Shown one piece after another: positions 1-6,364 of a stretch of DNA of 14,450 nt. The notes under the pieces are model-generated. The model was not told the DNA's origin, did no database searches, and saw only the letters and a program-made list of their open reading frames with translations. The stretch is from assembly GCA_002502175.1 (NCBI GenBank), contig DAPQ01000076.1, positions 1-14,450 of the forward strand. The letters run 5' to 3'. Made by a program: the position numbers and the translations under genes. This DNA is from Euryarchaeota archaeon UBA19. GTDB lineage: Archaea > Thermoplasmatota > Poseidoniia > Poseidoniales > Thalassarchaeaceae. Within the stretch, counting starts at the first letter, position 1. Every line of letters begins with the position of its first letter.

Positions 1-108
1 GGTAAGGATTGGAATGTCCAATCAAGAATTGTTGCTAAGTTTTGGATTGGCATCAATAACACTGCAGCGTATGAGTCTCGGTTTGCTAATGATTGGCTAT
101 TGTATTGA
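1..108 (+). CDS. possible 3' end of an unidentified protein (partial)
   Basis: Frame 1 is open from the window edge to a TGA at 106-108 and gives a 35-residue tail ending in ANDWLLY. Codons favour a purine at position 1, somewhat more than the competing frames do, and the tail would converge neatly on the receiver gene that ends at 137. Frame 2 is also open to a TAG at 110-112 and would encode a hydrophobic tail. One minus-strand frame is open across the whole stretch as well, so the reading is uncertain. No family can be named from so short a piece. The upstream sequence would settle which frame is used. Confidence 0.3.
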   Translation, partial: GKDWNVQSRIVAKFWIGINNTAAYESRFANDWLLY

Positions 109-136
109 CTAGCCGCCTCGTGCAACCAAATAGGAA

Positions 137-490
137 TCAATTCTTCCACACCTCATGATTTGCGAGTTGAAACTTGCCTATTGAACCATCAGCGCCTGCA
201 TACTCCATTGCTTCATTTGCAGCGCTAGAACTACTAATTCCTAGAATCAACTTTGGCCTTTGTATCTTGTCGGAAGATACCAATTCAAGCAAGCCGCGTA
301 GAACTTCTAGACCCTTTACAGGGGGGATGTAGTGGTCAAGAAGAAGTAAGTCTGGTTGGAAGTTCTCAATCCGTTCGAAGCAATCCATTGTGTTCCAATA
401 TTGCAAAAATTCACAATTACTGAGGTCAATTCCACCTTCAACAAGAATATTTTCTATGTCATATGAGTCCTCGAATGCGAGTACTCGCAT
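137..490 (-). CDS. stand-alone response-regulator receiver domain protein
   Basis: A 117-residue single-domain protein of the CheY/receiver fold, which takes a phosphoryl group from a histidine kinase. Visible hallmarks are the acidic pair E7-D8 after the first strand (MRVLAFED), the phospho-acceptor D52 in LLLLDHYIPP, a Ser at about 86 in the switch position (LGISSS), and the conserved lysine K106 in GSIGKF. The domain fills the whole protein; there is no DNA-binding or enzymatic output domain. The frame stays open upstream to 553, but the start at 490 is preferred: it begins right at strand 1 of the fold and has AGGAG 8 bases upstream, whereas a longer form would overlap the peptidase gene. 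The gene starts 2 bases after the stop of the S15-type peptidase, so the two are probably co-transcribed and translationally coupled. No histidine kinase is visible in the window, so the partner is unknown. The fold assignment is confident; the function is open. Confidence 0.85.
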   Translation of the reverse strand: MRVLAFEDSYDIENILVEGGIDLSNCEFLQYWNTMDCFERIENFQPDLLLLDHYIPPVKGLEVLRGLLELVSSDKIQRPKLILGISSSSAANEAMEYAGADGSIGKFQLANHEVWKN

Positions 491-492
491 AC

Positions 493-2388
493 TTACATCT
501 CCTGAACTTCCCACCATGGAGGGACATCGAACCAAGCCTCGTGCTCTCCCCATCTGTCAATTAGAGGCAGACCAAGGTCGAATGAATTGACTAAAAGTCC
601 GTTAATGGCACATGGGGATGGAATGTAGTCCTCTCCACTTTCTGAGAATTGAAGAGTGAGAATACCTGAAGGTATTATCACATCCATGGGGTTGAATTCC
701 ATTAGCATTCTATAACTCGAAAGAGAAGCAGTAGGCTTTGACTCATAACCACCATCGCGATATCGTACATCCATCGTTGCATGTCCAAGCCGTAGACCTG
801 ATTCCCCATCTTTCATAGTAACAAATAATTGGCCACCATTACACAATCCTGTACTAACATCTGTGTGAAGTGTGGGAAGTCCTGAGATATGTATTGGCCC
901 ATCAGAGATCTCTAGGGTTATTTCGAATCCACCTGAAGTCGAAGAGACTCTTTGATTACCTCCATCGCCAGATACTTGCAGTATAGAGACATCTTCAGGC
1001 GGCCATGTTTCTTCGATATGCCAGCGTCCGTCATTTCGTTGCATTTGCACATACGACTCAGGTTCATCTCCAATCCCCTTCAGGTAATATTCGAACCATG
1101 GGAATAACTCAACAGCCCAATCAAAACGTGTCATGTTTGGATAGGCCTCTGCCCCGTATCCACTCGTTACTTCTGAGTGTCTATCCGGTTGGTCGGGGTA
1201 ATTGTGCGCCCACTGACCTGCAATTGTTCGAACGTTGATACCCTGTTGACGAAGCAGTTCGTGGGTAGGGAAAGCATGGTATGGGTCTACATTCCAATCT
1301 TGCATTCCCCAGACGATGTATACGCTACCGTTGTAATTGTCAAGCACATCCTGCAGATGGTACCTCTCATCCCAATAATCGTTCCACTCGTCGCCTCCAA
1401 AGCCCGCTCCGAGCCATGTCGTGAACGGACTAACAGGTCCAATCGCGTCGTCGCTGCACATGCGCATATCGTCCTCAGTCGCGTCAGCAGTCGCGCCCTC
1501 GTACAGGACGTCGTAGAGCATCGCCCTAGCCTCCGATGATCCGTTGCGGTAGAACATCTGCTGGACACCTATAGAGCCAGAAATAGGAACGATTGTCTTC
1601 AGATGTGGAGATGGGTTTTGGGCGGCCTCCCAATTTGTCGTTCCAGCATAGGACTTACCCATTAATCCAACATTTCCATTCGACCAATTCTGCTCACCCA
1701 ACCAATGCACTGCGGCTTGGATTCCTATTTGTTCGCCTAAGCCTTTGACGTCTTGGCAATGCGTCGATTTCCCAGTTCCGAAAGTTGAGACTTGAGCTAA
1801 GGCGTAGCCATGGGGTACGAATTGGTCTAACACCCACGCACCGACTCCAGCGTCAGGAATTGTATTCGGGTTCGAGTCGTCACCAGCTACCCCTTCTCCT
1901 CCAAAGTCGTAGTAGGGATGGATAGTTGCAATTACTGGAACTTTGGTTCCAGGTTCTACATCTGGCATCCACAATGCGATGTGCATTAGAGCCGGTCCGG
2001 GATATCCTACATCTTGCTCACTTGGAGGCAAATCGACTTCGACGAAGTGTTCAGTGGGACCACTCCAAGTGTAAGTACCTGCTTCTGGTAATTGACTGCG
2101 CAGGCCCGTCATATTGAGGTCCATGTTGTGGCGTTCGCTGACTGGGGTATTCCACCAATCATCATCCTCTCCTCCGGCGATAGACGGTCCCGCTGCAGTC
2201 CAAAGTGTGGAAATAATGAGCATCAAAACGATAGCAACAACTGCAACTCCTCCGCCCAGAAGATAACGTGAATCTACGCCCTCAAATTTACTAGAGATTC
2301 TGAATCTATTTTCGTTGATGTCCTCGATTATAGTGGCTTCAAGGACCTGTTCATTGGAGTGTTCATGACCACAGCACTCCTCGCCCAT
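493..2388 (-). CDS. membrane-anchored S15/CocE-family serine hydrolase (X-Pro dipeptidyl-peptidase-like)
   Basis: A 631-residue protein. Residues 1-43 form a probable cytoplasmic tail, residues 44-66 a single hydrophobic membrane anchor, and the rest an outward-facing alpha/beta-hydrolase. HPYY at 157-160 matches the (T)PY motif whose tyrosine supplies the oxyanion hole in CocE. GKSYAG places the nucleophile at S246. The probable acid is D364 in WGMQDW and the histidine H395 in GQWAHN. From about residue 440 to the end the sequence is beta-rich, as expected for the C-terminal jelly-roll of the X-Pro dipeptidyl-peptidase/CocE family. Family members cleave Xaa-Pro dipeptides or hydrolyse acyl and ester substrates; which applies here cannot be read from sequence. 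It is somewhat longer than soluble relatives, mainly because of the N-terminal anchor. The tail contains an odd C5-C6-x-H8-x-H10 cluster that could bind metal. It lies 50 bases downstream of taw2 and 2 bases before the receiver gene. No strong SD precedes the ATG. Confidence 0.88.
   Translation of the reverse strand: MGEECCGHEHSNEQVLEATIIEDINENRFRISSKFEGVDSRYLLGGGVAVVAIVLMLIISTLWTAAGPSIAGGEDDDWWNTPVSERHNMDLNMTGLRSQLPEAGTYTWSGPTEHFVEVDLPPSEQDVGYPGPALMHIALWMPDVEPGTKVPVIATIHPYYDFGGEGVAGDDSNPNTIPDAGVGAWVLDQFVPHGYALAQVSTFGTGKSTHCQDVKGLGEQIGIQAAVHWLGEQNWSNGNVGLMGKSYAGTTNWEAAQNPSPHLKTIVPISGSIGVQQMFYRNGSSEARAMLYDVLYEGATADATEDDMRMCSDDAIGPVSPFTTWLGAGFGGDEWNDYWDERYHLQDVLDNYNGSVYIVWGMQDWNVDPYHAFPTHELLRQQGINVRTIAGQWAHNYPDQPDRHSEVTSGYGAEAYPNMTRFDWAVELFPWFEYYLKGIGDEPESYVQMQRNDGRWHIEETWPPEDVSILQVSGDGGNQRVSSTSGGFEITLEISDGPIHISGLPTLHTDVSTGLCNGGQLFVTMKDGESGLRLGHATMDVRYRDGGYESKPTASLSSYRMLMEFNPMDVIIPSGILTLQFSESGEDYIPSPCAINGLLVNSFDLGLPLIDRWGEHEAWFDVPPWWEVQEM
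499..503 (-). promoter_or_regulatory. ribosome binding site of the receiver-domain gene
   Basis: On the minus strand AGGAG lies inside the last codons of the peptidase gene, 8 bases before the ATG at 488-490. It decides the start of the receiver gene and argues for translation coupled to the peptidase. Confidence 0.6.
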
Positions 2389-2420
2389 TAATTCGCTGAC
2401 ATAGTCCTAGCAAATGAGAC

Positions 2421-2441
2421 TGATGCTTCTGCGAAGCATCA
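2421..2441 (-). other. 8-bp hairpin at the taw2 stop codon
   Basis: TGATGCTT and AAGCATCA form a perfect 8-bp stem with a 5-base loop. The taw2 stop codon (2439-2441) lies in one arm, and the hairpin ends 32 bases before the peptidase start. No U-run follows on the minus strand, so this is not a classical intrinsic terminator. It may be an RNA-processing or stabilising element between two operon genes, or chance. Confidence 0.45.
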
Positions 2442-3323
2442 CGCGCGAGGACTCAAATTCACATCAAGCACAATATGATCCCAATGAGGAGCGTAGGATT
2501 TTACCCGAACTTGAGAAGTTTCCGTAATTGAAAAATCGTGATTTAAATTTGATAATTTGGTGATTGTCTCATCGATCCAAGAATCGTGATCAGAGGCTGG
2601 TGCTATACCGTGGATGTGAAGGCATCCTCCAATTTTCTTAAGGCAGTTAATCGCCAATTCAAATCCGCCTTCCGCGGTTGGTAATAATCCAAGGATTACT
2701 CTATCCGCTTGACCGGATAAATTCGGCGCAGTCAAACGATTATCACCTTCATGAATAGTACATCTATTGGCTACCTTGTTTCGATCTAATGACCACTCCA
2801 GCGCCTTTACCGCTAGTGGATTCCACTCACAACAATGAACATGATTTACTTGCGAATTAACTAGCATTGGAAGAGTGTAATATCCTATCCCAGAGAATAA
2901 ATCCACAACAGTTTCTCCAATCCCCCCAACCTCACCCATTCTACGACGCTCATTGACATTCCCTGCGGAGAACATACATTCGGTGAAGTTGTACCCATAA
3001 TCGATTCCATTTTCTCTTCGAACCACCCAATCATCTTCACCGTGAAGAAGCTCGACTGTTGATTCGCGTTTTTCTCCTACGATTTCACCAATTTTTCCAA
3101 CCCGTTTTACCTTTAGGGCAGATGCAATTGCAGACCATAATTCTGGTCCACGCAAATCATTCCAGCCCTCTTCCGTGAAGGCCGTACGAGGCAATAAAGC
3201 CACATCGGCAAATTTTTCCCATCGCTTAGGAAGAGTGTCCAACAAAGAAGAATCAGCACCTTTCTGCTGAATCAATTGGCCGACGAATTCACGTAGTCGA
3301 CCATGCGGGTCCTGCTCATGCAT
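2439..3323 (-). CDS. taw2: tRNA-Phe wybutosine enzyme Taw2 (aminocarboxypropyltransferase, Trm5/TYW2 family)
   Basis: A 294-residue class I SAM-dependent protein of the Trm5/TYW2 family. Archaeal Taw2 transfers the 3-amino-3-carboxypropyl group of SAM to the tricyclic base imG-14 at G37 of tRNA-Phe, in wyosine synthesis. Visible motifs in order are LLPRTAF at 43-49, the family block YNFTECMFSAGNVNERRRM at 111-129, the SAM glycine motif DLFSGIGYYTLP at 141-152, the ribose-binding acidic residue E166 in CCEWNP, and GDN at 193-195. The post-motif is LGLLPT at 211-216. This last motif resembles the GL(I/L)P form of TYW2/Taw2 rather than the NLPP of Trm5 methyltransferases, which decides the sub-family. 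Length fits archaeal relatives. The ATG sits inside an inverted repeat (3317-3343) whose loop carries a purine-rich AGAGG on the coding strand. It is the first gene of a likely operon with the peptidase and receiver genes. A Trm5-type tRNA m1G37 methyltransferase is the main alternative. Confidence 0.82.
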   Translation of the reverse strand: MHEQDPHGRLREFVGQLIQQKGADSSLLDTLPKRWEKFADVALLPRTAFTEEGWNDLRGPELWSAIASALKVKRVGKIGEIVGEKRESTVELLHGEDDWVVRRENGIDYGYNFTECMFSAGNVNERRRMGEVGGIGETVVDLFSGIGYYTLPMLVNSQVNHVHCCEWNPLAVKALEWSLDRNKVANRCTIHEGDNRLTAPNLSGQADRVILGLLPTAEGGFELAINCLKKIGGCLHIHGIAPASDHDSWIDETITKLSNLNHDFSITETSQVRVKSYAPHWDHIVLDVNLSPRA

Positions 3324-3343
3324 CGCCTCTCTGACGATGCATG
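3317..3343. repeat. 9-bp inverted repeat enclosing the taw2 start codon
   Basis: CATGCATCG (3317-3325) and CGATGCATG (3335-3343) are perfect inverted copies separated by 9 bases. In the taw2 transcript this could fold with the start codon in one arm and the purine-rich AGAGG in the loop. As DNA it could be an operator overlapping the transcription start. A dyad this long is expected roughly once by chance in a window of this size, so its position is the main argument. Confidence 0.4.
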
Positions 3344-3355
3344 CCGGATTCAGAC

Positions 3356-3368
3356 TTATGGTATATGG
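3356..3368. promoter_or_regulatory. TATA-like box of the divergent taw2 / secreted-protein promoter
   Basis: The AT-rich stretch TTATGGTATATGG is the only TATA-like element between the two divergent genes. Its centre is about 24 bases before the ATG at 3386, roughly the spacing of an archaeal TATA box to a leaderless start, and about 40 bases from the taw2 ATG, which would leave a short leader. One element may serve both directions. No transcript data support this. Confidence 0.4.
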
Positions 3369-3377
3369 CCGCCCATA

Positions 3378-3397
3378 CGCGCGGCATGCGCCGCGCG
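3378..3397. repeat. 8-bp all-G/C inverted repeat with the start codon in its loop
   Basis: CGCGCGGC (3378-3385) and GCCGCGCG (3390-3397) pair perfectly around the 4-base loop ATGC, whose first three bases are the proposed start codon at 3386. If the mRNA starts upstream, the hairpin would be very stable and would place the ATG in the loop. If the mRNA is leaderless, only a DNA-level role is possible. The repeated CGCG character makes chance pairing easier here. Confidence 0.4.
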
Positions 3398-6364
3398 GCA
3401 GTCACCTTGGTCGTGCTACTGATGATGCAAACAGTAGCCGCCGCTCCACCACCCGGAGACGCAGAAGTGGTCAACGACATATGTTCGACTTGGAATGGTG
3501 GAAATGGAATCTGCGACGACTACGATTCTGACCTAGATGCAACAGTTACTGATGAATGGGTAGAAGGACAGGTTCGAATGGTTATGGAAACCGCTTCAAC
3601 TATTGAGATGAGTATTGAACTTGGAATCTACGAGCTACCAAGAGATGAATTGGGGCTTCTTGATCTTGACTTAGAGGGTGATAGCGATCCATCGGATGGA
3701 ATCCCAGCAGATTACATCAGAAACTATCGTGAGTTAGCAAGAGGTGGGTCCTCTGTAGAAGACAAAATGATTGATTATGTTGAAGAATTAATCCAAGAAA
3801 TTATTGACGAAAATTTCCCTGGGGCAACAATTGGCCCAATTCAACCAACAACTGAAATTTCTTTCTTTTCGCGTGAAGAAGCGGTTTGTACAATGAATCC
3901 CGACATCGACTCAGTGGATGAAGAATTAGAAAGAGATAACAACCCATTCTTTCCACCCATTTGTTTGCGTTCTGCATTATCGTTAATCGTCGATCCAACA
4001 AATATCGGAATGGAGCCGAATACTGGAGATGTAGATAGGATGATGGAGGGATTAATGCTAATGGGAGGCGAGGTGACTTCGAATTTTACAACAATCGCTT
4101 CCTCAGGACATTATCTCGAATACGTCATGATTCCTCCATCATATGCAACGGTGGCTTCGGTTAATTCTCCCGCCGAAATTTTCCTATTGGATGAAAGCGA
4201 ACCGTTGGGAACAGGAGCAAGAATTTCAATCGACAATCTTGCAGGATCTCCTTTGTCTACTCCTTCCATCGTCGACTTAGTCGCTACTTTAGATAGTGGA
4301 ATTTCCCCTCCCGATTGGCAAAGTGAAGCCGGGCCGTCATTACGATTGGAGGTGTATGTAGATCTTAGAGATCGGATGAATAGCCGTCTTTATCTGAATA
4401 TTTATGTTCATCATCTTGAAGCCGATGTTCTTGCTGATTGGGGACTTAATCTCGAAAGTTCAACGATTAAATTAGACTCGGTCACTTCTGACGGAATAAG
4501 AATGTTTGATTCCGAATTGGATGTTGACGTTTATGATATGTTGACCTCTTTTCCAACAGAGTCTCTCTCTGAAACATTTACTGAATATCTCGGAGTGGAT
4601 GTATTATTTCAAACTCCATTTTTTTCGAACGCACATGATTCAGGTGGATTAGATTTCATTCACACACCTGGTTCCACCTGTCAGGAAAATTTGGCTTACA
4701 GATATTGTTTGGGAAATTCTGGAGCAATGGCAAGTACCTACCCTGTGATTTTACAGACTGGTACTATTCCATCTGAAATGCAGGTATCAAAAATTGTCAA
4801 TCAGTTTATTCAACATGCAGAGGGAGACATCTCTAGCCTAGATTTATCGATATTAACCGATGAAGATTTAGCTTCAATAATGAGTGTATTGGAACTAGAA
4901 TTAGAGGTTGACCTCTCTTTCCTTAATGATGGTTTACCAGAAAATTTTCCCTCTACTGATACTAGCATGTATGTGCTATTACCCGAATGGTTAGACCTAG
5001 CAGGATCCGATACAGATATCTTAGAATTTCATTCTAATTCTACTACAAATGAAAACCTGGGTATACGAGGTTCTAGACCTTATGATTGGCAGCACGCAAT
5101 TTGTCTAGAGAGTGGCCGAGGAGGAGTGGGTGATCCCACTGAGTGCACCGATGAAAGTGAGGATTTGATTTGTGGTTCGACCCAAGATACCTGTGTGTCG
5201 ATGGATGTAGATTTGGAAATAAAGAGGGTGGCAATAAGGGAGACAAAATCTGCTGTGGAGTTTGAATTTACTGCCGAAGTCACCCTTGAAATATACCGCC
5301 TCGGTGTCGACCTAGAAGAGGAAAACATGGAGATTAGTCCGATTCCTGCCGACATAATTCGTAGAATAATTGCAATTGGAGATAGAAAATCTGGGGGCTT
5401 ATTGGAAGGTTCAGATCTCCAGGCAACAATTCCCTTAGCTAGTGGAGATTACAATCTTGAGGTTTCGAATTATGGCTTAATCGGCTTGTCTAATGCACTT
5501 ATGGACGAGGTCGAAATAGCATTCGAGGAAATAGAAAAAATAGGCTCTCAGGACCTTATTTTAGGTTCAGAAACTCTCAATTCAAAATTGGATATTGAAC
5601 CGCTTCCAATCTCATTAGAAATACCATCAATGGAAATGCCTTTGAATATGCAAATTAGTGATACTAACCCAATCGAGATAGGTGTCAGAGTTTCGACATC
5701 ATCGTTAAGCGTCGCTCTAATCCATGGAGTCGAAGATGAAGTGAAGATTAGTTTCGCTCCGGCTACAGTTGAGGCAAATCCACTGGCATCTGCTTTTGCA
5801 GACCTAGGGCTTCAATTCTCCGATTTCGGAGTTAGTTCTGAGAGCGCAATATTCTATTCAGTAGTCCCACCGATCATGGAAAATACTCTTTGGGGCTTAA
5901 TCAAAAGTTCCGCTAGATTAGAAATTACAATGCCTGATTCAATTCGATTAATCGAATTTGAAAGTGAAAAAGGGCTGGGTTATGTTGAGGTAATTGATGG
6001 CAAACAGGTTCTGAGTTATCGAACTCCTGTTTGCCCCGAGGCGGAAAATTGGCCACAATGTTATCGTCAACATGATACCATATCTTGGAGTATTGAAGTG
6101 AGTTATATCTTCATTCTTGGTGAGGTTGCTCAATACATTTTGGTGATTCTTGTATTCTTAGGTCTGGCTATAAGTCGATGGCGACGACGAAGAAAGGCCA
6201 GGAAGGCTGCTTCGAAAAGTGAAAAAGAAGCAATTGAAGAGAAAATGTTGGAATTGGAATTAGCCGCACAAATGGGAGAATTGGAAGAAAAATTGGCTAT
6301 TGAAAACCCCGGAGATAACGAGACTGAATCTTCCAATTGGTGGGACCAAGACGACCCAGAATAA
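3386..6364 (+). CDS. large secreted single-pass membrane protein of unknown family
   Basis: I do not recognise a family. The 992-residue product begins with a signal peptide (MRRAAVTLVVLLMM, likely cleaved near residue 20 after TVAA). It then has an acidic ectodomain of about 890 residues, one membrane segment at about 906-930 (VAQYILVILVFLGLAIS), a basic stop-transfer run RWRRRRKARK, and a charged helical tail of about 60 residues ending WWDQDDPE. The ectodomain holds 12 cysteines, an even number suggesting disulfides; several are closely spaced (ICSTWNGGNGIC near the N-terminus, three within about 20 residues in the middle, and a pair near the membrane). Alternating beta-rich and short helical stretches suggest several folded domains. 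An ATG at 3341 is in frame, but using it would put 15 residues before the signal peptide, so 3386 is preferred. The layout is a type I surface protein, possibly a receptor or envelope component. It diverges from taw2 and abuts uvrC tail to tail. Confidence 0.85.
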   Translation: MRRAAVTLVVLLMMQTVAAAPPPGDAEVVNDICSTWNGGNGICDDYDSDLDATVTDEWVEGQVRMVMETASTIEMSIELGIYELPRDELGLLDLDLEGDSDPSDGIPADYIRNYRELARGGSSVEDKMIDYVEELIQEIIDENFPGATIGPIQPTTEISFFSREEAVCTMNPDIDSVDEELERDNNPFFPPICLRSALSLIVDPTNIGMEPNTGDVDRMMEGLMLMGGEVTSNFTTIASSGHYLEYVMIPPSYATVASVNSPAEIFLLDESEPLGTGARISIDNLAGSPLSTPSIVDLVATLDSGISPPDWQSEAGPSLRLEVYVDLRDRMNSRLYLNIYVHHLEADVLADWGLNLESSTIKLDSVTSDGIRMFDSELDVDVYDMLTSFPTESLSETFTEYLGVDVLFQTPFFSNAHDSGGLDFIHTPGSTCQENLAYRYCLGNSGAMASTYPVILQTGTIPSEMQVSKIVNQFIQHAEGDISSLDLSILTDEDLASIMSVLELELEVDLSFLNDGLPENFPSTDTSMYVLLPEWLDLAGSDTDILEFHSNSTTNENLGIRGSRPYDWQHAICLESGRGGVGDPTECTDESEDLICGSTQDTCVSMDVDLEIKRVAIRETKSAVEFEFTAEVTLEIYRLGVDLEEENMEISPIPADIIRRIIAIGDRKSGGLLEGSDLQATIPLASGDYNLEVSNYGLIGLSNALMDEVEIAFEEIEKIGSQDLILGSETLNSKLDIEPLPISLEIPSMEMPLNMQISDTNPIEIGVRVSTSSLSVALIHGVEDEVKISFAPATVEANPLASAFADLGLQFSDFGVSSESAIFYSVVPPIMENTLWGLIKSSARLEITMPDSIRLIEFESEKGLGYVEVIDGKQVLSYRTPVCPEAENWPQCYRQHDTISWSIEVSYIFILGEVAQYILVILVFLGLAISRWRRRRKARKAASKSEKEAIEEKMLELELAAQMGELEEKLAIENPGDNETESSNWWDQDDPE

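Noticed and set aside
390..590. 66-codon plus-strand frame across the peptidase/receiver junction
   Set aside because: It lies antisense to two well-supported genes and its product has no recognisable domain.
1177..1539. 120-codon plus-strand and 93-codon minus-strand frames inside the S15-type hydrolase gene
   Set aside because: They are shadow frames over the catalytic domain; composition is arginine- and serine-rich as expected from an off-frame reading.
3341..3385. Earlier in-frame start for the large surface protein
   Set aside because: It would place 15 residues including charged ones before a good signal peptide and would start upstream of the TATA-like box.
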